Source of the DNA: Cercopithifilaria johnstoni
Lineage: Eukaryota > Nematoda > Chromadorea > Rhabditida > Onchocercidae
Length of the DNA stretch: 64,000 bases
Assembly (NCBI GenBank): GCA_916381525.1
Contig: CAKAEH010002092.1
Coordinates: 248,001 to 312,000, forward strand
Direction: 5' to 3'
The notes under the pieces: generated by a model
Told to the model about the DNA's origin: nothing
The model's input: the letters and a program-made list of their open reading frames with translations, nothing else
Databases searched by the model: none
Translations under genes and position numbers: made by a program
Part shown: positions 47,821-59,402 of the stretch, piece by piece
Numbering within the stretch: the stretch's first letter is position 1
How the letters are laid out: every line of letters starts with the position of its first letter

Positions 47821-50800
47821 GTGTCATGTGAGACGCCCGAAGAGTGTACAAATTTTCGCTTCAGTATTTTATCAGTAAAATGTTTCTCATTTAAATATGC
47901 AATTACCGACGTTTTACAATCGTCTTGTTGTTTGCTGTTACAATTTGTAAATAAAATGATATAATTCAAACATTTTTCAAAACTAAACAAGCAATTATAG
48001 CAGTAAAAGTAATAATTACAACTTTACCAAGGAACTGCGCCGTTTTCACTTTTAAGTAATCTATTACAATTAGTATTTCGATATTTTATTCTCCTATGCG
48101 TCTTCCGATTTGTTCCATCAAAACAACATTTAATTCAAATTGTCTAATCGAAAAAACATCGCTTCATGTTTTCGCAGCAGTTATTTTGATTGTAGAATCT
48201 ATATCAATTATCACTTTTGTCAGTTACATGATTAGGTACTTTATGATAAAAGTTCCACTTTTGAAATTATAATTTATTAATGCGTGACATAAAAACCTAC
48301 TAAATATTCAATATCAATTTTTTAGTAAAATATCTTGATTTCCTATGGTATAAAATGCAGGATTACTTTCTCACCACTGTGATATATATGCACAACTAGA
48401 TATAATCAAATACTAAGAACCGCTGATCTTACCATTACTTATTGATTTTTGAGACTTATCGTGAGTTCGAATTTGACAATTGTGAAAGTCAAAAGGCTTC
48501 ATGTTGATTGAGCAAAATTAAAAGACGATAAAATCATGCCAATAGCACGAATAATTGCAGGGATTCAAAATGAGCAACGCTATAATTAAGCATGATATAA
48601 TAAAAAAGTTGCCTAATTTTTGAATGAGAAGTTTGTGACCATTATATTATGTAGCTAAATGATTTTAAAATCATATGATGGCTATAGACGAACTTTCTAA
48701 ATATAGAATGAATATACCTAATGGAATTATCTCATCTATAATTTCGGTAGAAAACTTTAGAAAATGTTAGGAACATCGCTGAGATATACAGAATAGGAGC
48801 ACTTACCTCTTCTTGAAACGCAACAATTGAGTGCTGTGGATATCAATCCCCAATTTCATTTATTTATTTATTTCGTTTCTATTTTTTTTCAATATGTTTG
48901 AGAAAACAATGAGCAAGAGCTGCGATAAATTTACAAGTTTTTTGCTAGATACAGTGAACCTTTGAACTTCGCAAGTATAACATGTTCCTTCAACACTTTT
49001 CACAGCATCGATTCAATTAAATTAAGTTTTCCTGTTTTAGAATGTAATAATAAACTTCAATTGCAAAAGACAAACAATAGCAAGTTCCCTGCCCAATTGC
49101 TTAATCTATATACCAATATCGAGCAAAACCATGCATCCATGTTGCAAACGTTGATCCTGATGACTTTGATAATATTTGTCACTATTCCAGCATCAAATAA
49201 TGATAGAACTCTGGTTCGGATTTTTAATGATGTTAAAATTGTTGCGGTCTGGAGAATATGGTTTGAATTTAGTTCCTGTTCTAAATCTTATTTTGAAGCA
49301 ATAACTACGGCAGCCTTTGATTCGAACTCAGCTGCTACAATTAATTTATGAATAACCGTCTCTTCGTTGTAAAATTTAGGTTCATCACCACCCTTTGGAA
49401 ATCGGATTTCATGAATGCAGTTCAATAGAAATGCATGTAATTAGCGGTAACCGCATTTGCTACACTTCTACAGATAGAAATTAGAATCAAAAATTTCATT
49501 TGTGTCCCGGAGGACTAAATTAGCACTTGCAATAATTGAAGTAAAATATTAAAGTATTCCTTACGAAAACTGAAAAAGAATTCGATAAAACACGCAGTAA
49601 GCTACCAGCTAAGTTTGATAAAATTTTGAAATGCGAAACTATGAGGAAAAGAGTATCTGAACTGCATTACTAAAAAAAAAAAACGAAAGTACGCATTTAT
49701 CAACAAACAACCTAACCGGTTCCTTTCCTGATGTTAATGATAAAACTAGTCCTCCTAAGTATTTCGCTAGCAAACATTTTATCGTTTTTCGTATATAACC
49801 TACTGATATGTAAAGAATGAAATACCCTCAACAACTACATTGTCAGAGAGACCACCAAAAGAGGGAAAGATCCATTCGTATGTAATCATGAATTTAGATC
49901 AATAAGAAAAATCTAAGGTCAAAAATTGAGAAAGAGTGATGTTGTCCTGTGATAAAACTCAAGCTAATCAAGATATTCAAGATGAGGTAGCATTTATTAG
50001 AAATAAAAAGAATTAACAGAAGCATATTTGAAGATACGTGAAATATTAACGAATTTTCAAAAAGAAAAAGAAAAACTTCATAGGAAGCATAATGACACTT
50101 TTTTCAATGATGTATCATAGTAGGAAATAAAACTGATCTTGGTGAAGTAGCATTATGAAGTTGATCCAGCGACTTTAAGCCATTAAGAAAATGCATTTTG
50201 GAAAAACTTTGAAAGATATTAAAATTTTTAAATTGCAATGCAGTTTAATAGGATAGAGAGGGATTAAGAAAGGAAGAGCATGAACACATCATCGAGGGAT
50301 GATTTATTGACAATTGACTGAACTGTTCATAGTTGATAACATACCTGCAATTTAGCTGTAAATCCTTCTTTTTCAACTAAGGCTCCAAATTGAATATCAT
50401 TGATGCTATTTCAGTATACACCTAGGTATAATTATGCCCGCAGTACACAGGTTCATACAAACGGCGGATAAGAAGATCGGTGCAATTACAACCATTTTGT
50501 TTTATAATATATCATATATCATTGTAAATGAAAAAAAAAATAAGTGAATAAATATCTTCAGAAATTGCAGTAGCAATTTAAATAATTTTCTTAATTTAAG
50601 AATATCTGAAGACATCAAAAATGTCCATTCTCCAGAAATATAATGTTAGAGTCAGTCAGATCAAATAAATGACGTTGGACTGCCCCGTTCCGTTGCGCTA
50701 CGAAAAGGCACTCCTACCCGTAATATTGACAGATTATTTAAACTATTATGCTTAACTTACTCATGACTACAATCCGGAATCCTTGTTAATTTTATTCAAT

Positions 50801-53800
50801 AGTAAGTGTTTTTTTTTTTTGTCGTAAGTGAATTGAATTTCATCGTTGATTCCAGCTACTTATTTTCCCTCATTATCAAAATTGATTTGATTACATCCGT
50901 GTTTCTCAAACTCTAGAACAACTTGAAAAATGAAATCCCTTGCATTTTTTCTCTGTCAGTGATTTTGTACGGAGACATTTATCCGTGTCGAAGCAAGAAA
51001 AAGCCAGCATGCTGACAAGAATGAAGTTTAATGCATTAAGGCACAACCTTAAATCGAAGAAAGATTTGTCTTGAACAGTCTACCCTTCTTGACAAATTTA
51101 CACTTAAAATGAACAAAATTCTCTTCCTATCGTTTTCCTGAATCGTGATTTTTCATATTTCGAAATTTTTCTAATTTATACGCATTGGTTTGTTCATTTT
51201 ATGAAAAATTGAAATTGATTTTCTCCGGATCTGTCTTTCATAGAATATAATAGAGAAAGAAAAAAGGATTAAAATGCCTTCAATGCAGACAACCGAAAGG
51301 AAATGAAAGTTTTAGCCAATAATGCATAATTCCATCGGCTTTACTTTCTGTCGAATTCATTAATAAAGGGTTAATGCTATTATTTGAATAATGCATAATA
51401 GTTCAAAATGCAGTATGCTTTAAAGTGGCATGACAAGTCATTTTAAAAATGTTATTGATTAAGAACATACAAATACCACCACAAGCTAATTCAGATATAA
51501 CAACATACAAAAAGAGAAGGAAAAGGGTAATCGAAAGGTAAAGAAGGATTCGGAAGTATTGAAGTAATCTATGTTTAGTACAAGAAGGGCGCATAAGGTA
51601 AGAAAACAAAGAAAATTCGAAATTTAAATTCTAAAAGATCGAGTAGAGGAACGACATACAGTTTACTCCAATTCCTATTTCATACTTACACTTCAGAGTT
51701 CAACGCATATTTGTATTTGAATTTGTATGTAATGAGCACGTCGCTTGTACGATCCGTCATTATGCCTGGGATCGTGATTTTCGTCTGTCAATTGAAGTAG
51801 GAAAGCTTGGTAAAAAAGAGAATAACAATGAAGAGACATTGTCGACTACTGCTAACTTCGTCACCAACTGATAACCATTAAGATGATCTGCCATATATTC
51901 CGAATTCGAGTTTCGCAACATCGTCTTAATTTTTAAGATAATCTTTCCGCTTATTTACACATTATGATTACATTTCCTCTTTTCAATTTTGTATTTGATG
52001 TGTAACTGACATATGTTATATGCTATAAGTGTGCTTCTGTGTGTGTTAGACATGAACTAGCAGATCATGAGAAACAAGCATAAAAAAATGAAAAATCCGA
52101 AATGAGGAGCAATCCCATCCTATCCTCTATCCCAAGGAAAATCAAACGGCACTTCTCTTTCTGCAACATCAGTCTCTAAACTACCGTTCATTCCACTCCA
52201 CAGTGATCCCAAGCAAAATATTCCTACAATGTATATACATGTGCAAAATGTGAATTATTTATGCGTGAAGTAATAATCATTTCGTTTTTCCATGCTGTTC
52301 CAAAACACATTGCACCACCCAAGAGTTGCCGCTTTTCCCATCAGCTGCTAAAATGTTAACGGAGCCAGGATGCCACTTTCAAATCAGTATCATCCAATCC
52401 GTTGTTGTTAGTTTCAGGAAAAATTTCTGAGGGTTTTCAATTTTATATTTTTCTTCCAAATTAAATCCACGAAGTAAACATCTGCATTAATAATTAAGGT
52501 TAACCGATTCTACCAGTCTTTGCAAACCTCATCACATTCACTTTATCCAACATCTAAGCAGTAAACTCAAGTTGAAATTTCCTTCCCGGTTTGGAAATGT
52601 TCCCTCGTTATCAAATTATAATCACTTTATTAAAACTTTTTTACTCTCCTACAATGGTAAATTAAAACTAAAAGATATTGCACCACCAGTAATTCTTACT
52701 TGCTAAATCGATCACCATATAGCAAGTAGTATACTGAAGTGTACGTCATAGTGATTGACAAATAAGCGAATCAATATGGCTTACATTTTAGATACTGCTT
52801 ACATATCAAATAAACCGTTACTCGAATAGTATTTAACTGAATAAAAATCTTTCCGGTGATTGCCATAATTTCAAAATTTTCGATTAATAACTCTTTTTGA
52901 TTTCGAAAAGCGATTTACAGTGAGAGAGCGAATATTACGCTTTGGTATCATCCTATAATATACTGGGAAGAGACCAGAAACATTAATAATTTCTGAATTG
53001 TTGAAAATAACCTAGTGGGAATCATGGCACCCCCAAAGTGAAAGTTTCTTTATAAGAAATTTCAGGATAACCGAAAAATTAAGAAACTGCATGTAACCCT
53101 TGCAGTAAATAAATTGTGACCCTATCTTCTAGTTCTCAACAATCTCAGTTCTTAATCTTTTCCCAGAATTAGTGCAAACAAGAAGTAGAACTAATCCTTA
53201 TCCCTATTTATTGCGTTCAATACGATGTCAGAACAGGAATAAAACAGACCAACGAATATGAAAGGCAATTTATATGGAGAAATTTACTACATTAGAATTG
53301 GATGCAACACTATGTAAAAAAAAAAAAAAAATCTATAAACAATATAAACCACAACTGGAAGATATCACTACTAGCCTGTTACGATTTGCTTTTCTTACAT
53401 ATATTTTAATTATCCAAAATTGTCTCAAATGTCCAGAAGTTTTGAAATTTCTATAGAGAAACCAGATTTCATAAATATGGAAAGAATGGTAACAACCCTA
53501 TAATTCATCGAAATAATGATAATCCAATTATGTGGAAGTTAAAAAGCTTTCCAGTAATTGATAAGGTGTTATATAGCACCGTAGAGAACATCCCGAAAAT
53601 ACCACCTATGTGATACAACACTAGGCTAAACAACATAAACAAAATAACGGGAATGCAATTATGAAAGAGCTGCAATATATAATTTTGGAGCGATACGTAG
53701 AGTTGAAATTTAAATAAAAACAGAAAAGTTCCGATGTAAATTTCTCTCATTTCCGTTATCGATATTGAAAAATACTTGATGAAAGGTAGAATTTTATACC

Positions 53801-53940
53801 CAGCGGGTTAGGAACTATTTCCCATATATTCAGTGTAAGTGCAGAAGCCAATAAAAAATCAAGGCGATAAAAATGTAACCCGCACAAATCCAATCAAATC
53901 AATTTTCGAACCACTACATGAATTTAAAGTCATTAAGAAT

Positions 53941-54116
53941 TTATCTATCTTATCTTATCTTAACTTATCTATCTATCCATCTATCTAATCTATCTAGTCT
54001 ATCTATCTATCTATCTATCTAATCTATCTATATCTATATATAGATCTCAAATTTAAAGGAAAGAAGGAAAACACTCCAAGAGCAAAACAACTCAATGATC
54101 TATCTATCTATCTATC
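53941..54116. repeat. TCTA tetranucleotide microsatellite cluster
   Basis: Two tracts of TATC/TCTA units, about 53941..54045 and 54098..54116, separated by ~50 bases. It ends about 46 bases from the GALNT stop codon and so probably lies in its 3' UTR. Confidence 0.85.
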
Positions 54117-54161
54117 GAAAAAGTAAATCAGAATCAAATCTTTTCCGTTTTGAGTGCTTCG

Positions 54162-57100
54162 CTATGTCTGCGTTTTTCTTTCATTACGCTCCTGAATCAG
54201 TTTCAGATTAATTTTCGTCCATGTCCATTTTTGACTTCGTCGTTCCGAGTTGCAAGGATTCATGAAAATTTCTCCTCGGTCCACATCGCAATCCATGCAC
54301 AAACCACTAATCGGATGATACATCTGCTGCTTGTCAGGCAGATATTTGAAATGTTGATTACCTTGCATGCCGTGGCTGAGATGAAAGAATCTTAGATTTA
54401 ATCGAAAAATTCTACGTTTTCTACTTTTACTCTGTTTCTCATTTCAACCTACATCATCCTTTCTCTAAAAAACAAGGAATTGAAACGTTGAGAAGAATCC
54501 TCTATAATTTCAATTATCGTTTCGAGTTCATTCAAGAAGGATCCGAAACGCAGAACTCATAATAAATTCATTTTAAAAATTACCACGAAAATAAAACAAT
54601 AGGCGCTTGGTTTACAGAAACTGAAACGTCAAAACACATTGATTGCGTATCGAGTCGCACATCGCGCCAAAATGTGAGTCGAAAGTTCTTGAAAATTTAG
54701 CAAATCTCCGATACTTTGAAGTGAATTAGAAAAAGAAATGAAAAAAGTTTTGCAGTTAAAGAAATATTACTTGTTCCCCATTACTGGTTGGGTCATCACT
54801 GATACATTTTCGCAAACCAAACTTTTTTTTGGCATCTTTGAATTGTGTATCTACGCATTTATTCGCTGCAATATTGCGCAGCTCACCTGTATAATTATTT
54901 ATGTAAGTGTTAAGAAACTTTAGATTAAATAAACAATCTGCTCAAACTGTAGGAGCGAAAAACATTGAGTATCACTTGACCTTTAGCACTATCTTCGGGC
55001 TCCACTGCAGGATAATACTTTTCTTGATCGAAAGCAATCTCTTTCATGAACCAGTCAAATGTTTTACATTTAAGCCCTTTTCTAACTGCCTTCTGCTTAC
55101 TAAGGTCACCTAAAAACATTTTTAGCGGTAATAAATTTGAATTTGATTTCATCAATTCATTTGTACCGCTAAATAAGTGGTACAAATCAATTACTAAAAT
55201 TTCAGTCTCAGGTCAACACATATTCAACACCAAACCAAAATCAATAGTGAGCAACGGTGGTCTACGCTTGTACAAAAACTTTGCATATTCATCCATCCAT
55301 ACTTCAGCAACTCTGAAAATTCTCTTTCAGTTGATGAATAAATTCAAAATTCTATTGCTTTATTATCGTTATCTTCTTGGCATAAGGAATAAAAATTCAC
55401 CTTCTATAATTTCTGGAAATGAAATCCCCGATACCTGGATTTGGAAAAGGAATATATTTACAACGATAAATGTGTCCAACCCGTGAGCAAGGAGCATCGA
55501 CCATTGTACCGTGGCACTGCCACACCTAACAACATCGCACTGAACAAATTAAGCATAAATTTCGATCTAAGAGACTTTCAGTATCTTTCATTTTGGTCTA
55601 TAAAACGATAATACTATCACCCTTAACACATATTTCAGCATACCAACTACAAAGAGAAAACTGAGAAATTTTCAAAAAATTTTTTAAGTATCAGAAATAA
55701 AGATATTACTGTTTCCGAAAATAGTGTAATATTCAGTGCTTTGATTGACAGTGACATGAACAAAATAACTGAACAATATAGCGACAACTGGAAATTAAAA
55801 AAAAAAAGTTGCTTATGCTTTAGAAAAAATTACAACTTACCTTGAAAGAAAGTTCATACTGTTCCCCACCCCATATGTCAAGGCCCTCATCATAACCTCC
55901 CAACTTCCAAAACCATTTCCTGCTGATTGCAAAATATCCACCAGCCATAACTGGACTGTGAAAGGGACGCGTTGGATTTTTCTTATTATCTTCTGTTAAA
56001 GGCAAGCGCTTATAATTGAATTCCCAATCGAAAGAGCCTGAAAGTTAGAAGTTTCAACCAGTTCTCTAATCTTTTTAAAAAGTCATAACGAAAAATCCCA
56101 AACCTCTGCCACCCTCATCTTGTGCACGGTACTCGTAAGTATTGCAGTCAATAACATCGATAAAAGGACAAACTACTGTTCTGAAAAAAACATCATATAT
56201 CTGTATATCTGCGAATGTGAGTAAAGTTTTTTAAGAAAGTACAGAACGACTTTCAACGAAACTTTAATTCCATGAATTTGTAAAACCAGGCTCCGTTGAA
56301 GTTTGAAATATTGCTTTGCAAATTTACAATCGAATCAGTCACAAGACTTACTTATAATCAAGTGCAATTGGTTCGATGAGCGGCGGCAACCAGTTATAAT
56401 TTGTTTCTGAATGTGCATCCAAAAATACAATCACATCGGCCGTTACATGCCGCGCGCCTACTTGACGCGCTCGAATCAATCCTTCTCTTTTTCTAAATTA
56501 ACCAGAAAAATCCTTGAGAAAAATAAAGAAAAACTTGAGAGGAATTCAAAGAGTTTGCTAAATTAACTTACAAAAACTTACTGCGTACGAATAACTTTCA
56601 CGATGTGATTAAGACCAGCCTTTTTCAGAAACTCTTCAAGCGGTTCTTTCAGGGACGGTTTTGTACTTCCGTCATCGACAAGAATAACTTCTTTCATTAT
56701 ACTTTTTGGAGAACGATTTATAACGGAATATACGCTTCTTAGCAGCGTTGAATTGTGCTAAAAGAAAAAATAATAGGCTGGTTAATAACTAACTTCAAAG
56801 TGAAAATTAAATATTTCTGACGATGAATACCTCATCATAAAAGGGAAATACCACTCCCACAGTTGGCAATTTTTCGAGGTAAACCATACTCTTACATCCG
56901 GGGTGCCGTATATCTTTAACCGAACGATCCAAGGCAATCAAGTCGCTGACATAGGCATCGTAACCATTTACACGATAGAGATCATCCTAAAAATGTTATA
57001 AAAGACAAAAATAACAGGAAGGATGAAATGATTGAATAATCGATAAAATGATTCGCGGAATACTACGATTTTCAAAGATTTCCATATACAGAGTTCTCAG

Positions 57101-57733
57101 GAATCCAAACGTCTGTGTATTTAGTGAACCTATATACTTGATTTTCAGCATTTCCGTTTCATAATTATAAATTTGAAATAAGAACTTCGAAAGCTAACCC
57201 GTAACTTTTTCAACTCGTCAGATGCTACTACCACCGGTTCACCACCCTCGCCAGGCCCTTGTCTTACTGCATCACGTTCCATCGATTTATAATCATGCCA
57301 GTCCTTTTTACCAAAACTTTTATATGAAGCAAATGGATCAGTATCATTATCCACTAAAATTTTGTGAATAGATAAAACTGTTTTTTTTTTTCTTTATGTA
57401 TTGTAGAACTTTAAAATCCTTCAGAATATAACCTAATAAAACTGCTCTTGCTTCTTCATAAAAATATTCATTCAACGAGTAAATAAAATATTCATTTAAT
57501 GAGTAAATTTTCCTTATACTTCTCTTCCTCTACAAAAAAAGGAAGAACAAACAAATCTGTATCGGCTCAGCAACATTTCCAGTGAAAACACCTATGCTAC
57601 TGTGCTCCTTTTCATACATCCTTGGCAGTTTTAGTACAGAAAAAACTGTATACAATCCAATAAAACAAAAGACCAAGACAACTATCTGCAGTGACCGTCT
57701 GACACATCTCCTGAAGTAACGCCATGACAACAT
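54162..57733 (-). CDS. Polypeptide N-acetylgalactosaminyltransferase, GALNT10-like
   Basis: Thirteen exons on minus: 57553..57733, 57199..57353, 56831..56986, 56582..56757, 56352..56492, 56104..56180, 55841..56037, 55401..55525, 55236..55312, 54981..55109, 54771..54886, 54584..54687 and 54162..54375, about 615 residues. It is a type II Golgi protein: a short basic N-tail, a membrane anchor near residues 13-32 (LQIVVLVFCFIGLYTVFSVL), a stem with KDWHDYKSMERDAV, then the GT-A catalytic domain. That domain shows ILVDDGS, KREGLIRARQVGA, the metal-binding DxH as LDAHSE, SPVMAGGYFAISRKWFW, WGGEQYELSFK and CSRVGHIYR. A ricin-type lectin domain ends it (GNQHFKY, GLCMDC, SQKW). It starts mucin-type O-glycosylation by adding GalNAc to Ser/Thr. 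The stem and RVAEVWMDEY segment point to the GALNT10 group. A TTTTTCAG acceptor just before the ATG suggests trans-splicing. Confidence 0.94.
57461..57508. repeat. 24-bp tandem duplication in GALNT intron 1
   Basis: Two adjacent copies (57461..57484 and 57485..57508) of AAAATATTCATT then GAGTAAAT, differing at two positions. Confidence 0.75.
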
Positions 57734-59402
57734 CCCTCTTACGATTACCTGAAAAAAAAGTTTTAACACTAATTTCATTGCACTTACTGAAGCCGCCGCA
57801 GCGTGGATAAAGATACATGAAAACAAATCAAGGATGAGATTTTGAAGAGATTCCAATTAAATTTTCATCGTAAAACTGTGAGCAACACAATTATATTCAA
57901 AAAAAATTATGGCACAATAGAAAGCAGGACGAGTTAAAACGAAATAATCATTGTTGTTTCAAAAATTGAACTTTTAAATTAAAATATATGAAATTGCCGA
58001 CGAAAAAAATGACAAAAGCATTCTCAATCAACTGCAGTGGAAAGGAAAATTTTGGTCTAAGAAAAATGATCAAAGCATAATCATTCAAATATACGAAATT
58101 TTGACAAATGAGTGGCACAACTAAACATTGCGTACTTTTTTGAACTGGATATGATCGAATTTATTAACGACAGGAAAAAAATAGTCAATGATACTAAGTG
58201 GAGTAGTCTGAAGAGCTGCGGTTTTAACTATTTGAATTACTTGATTTCAGTCAGCCAAAACTGCATTTTACTGGCTTGCTTAAAGCTTTGGAAATGTATA
58301 TTTCACTATGTTCCCAAACTATTTTAAACGCTGCCAATCGTAACGTTCAGCGAAGCCCGTTGCACGCCACACATTCCTAGTTGATTTGTAGAAAGCTCCA
58401 AATCCACCCTTCGAAATTCAAATACGCCGTTCCGAGCTTGAAATTTCATACCTACACTTTACAAATTACTATTTATTATGATACAAGGAAAACTAAAACC
58501 AAGGAGCCCACTCAACGAGTCACACCTCATAATCGAACTCCAGAAATTCACTCAATTTCGAAGCCTACAGAAAAATACATTAGAATGGCCGTAACGCTTC
58601 CTTTAAGTTCTTGCAGCAGTCTTATATTGTCATTATGCGTAGTAAGAAAGGTTTAGACTTCCACAGAAATAAAGAGTGAAGCATACCAAGCTTCGTTGTT
58701 TAAAATGTGATTCAGCAGAACAATTATCTTGCTAAAAATAAATATAATTAGCTTTTCCAAAATTTTCGATCTTCTGACCTTTTCATTTTTTGCATTTGCA
58801 TTAATTATATTGTTGAAAAGTCCTTGTGTTTCGAAGATTTTTTCTACAAATTATGGCTATATGAAGTTTTTCTTTAAAAAATGGAAAAAGATATATCGGA
58901 AGAGTGAAAAAGGAGATCGAAGATAAAAAGCATTTCTTTTACCTTCTTCCTTTTATTTCGGAAGCAGTATTTCATTTTATTTGTTGATATGTTATTATAT
59001 GCAAGTTAGAATCGACACTATTAAAATGAGAGAATTCGAATTCCCGATACCAGCTGCAATCCTGGGATGCAAGGCCAGATGGGACCAAAATGGAATCCAT
59101 ATTCTGATTAATACAGTTAACGTTATTTCAACGTTTCATACAAATATTTATTATAACATGAAGTGAAAAATATATAGCAAAAAGTTAAATAATAAAGAAC
59201 CTTTATAAAACAGTGATTGTATGCTGATTTAACCAGAAATGCACTGGTTTTAACCAACATATTTCTTTGTACTTTATGCCTATCGATACAGTTTATCTAT
59301 AGCTTATTGTTAATTAATACCATCTAGTTATGTTTGAAGATAGTCTTTAATGCCTGGCAAATACAGTACACGACCAAACACTTCCGCACGACGTATACAT
59401 TA
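57734..59402. other. Intergenic region between nft-1 and GALNT
   Basis: About 1.7 kb between two minus-strand genes, AT-rich, presumably the GALNT promoter and nft-1 3' UTR. The open frames at 58381-58656 and 58729-58926 look like chance frames. The gap is too long to suggest an operon. Confidence 0.5.

Larger units (their letters stand above)
43919..54161. other. Gene-poor 10.2-kb convergent intergenic region
   Basis: It lies between the 3' ends of the nuclear receptor (plus) and GALNT (minus). It is AT-rich throughout, with simple repeats near 47.8 and 54.0 kb. The longest open frame (48962-49351) has no ATG at its start and no recognisable motif. I see no tRNA, rRNA or transposon protein. 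Confidence 0.5.

Noticed and set aside
47629..47964. 111-codon frame with a poly-valine segment
   Set aside because: The valine run comes from a GTT repeat and the rest is AT-rich chance sequence.
48962..49351. 129-codon open frame, plus strand, in the 10-kb gene-poor region
   Set aside because: It begins without ATG, has no recognisable domain and no clear splice or trans-splice context. The inner part from the first ATG has one hydrophobic stretch but nothing more; chance in AT-rich DNA is likelier.
53941..54116. Regularly spaced repeats considered as a CRISPR-like array
   Set aside because: They are contiguous TCTA microsatellite units in a eukaryotic 3' flank, without spacers or cas genes.
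55046..55486. 146-codon plus-strand frame
   Set aside because: It is antisense to well-supported GALNT exons 8 to 10.
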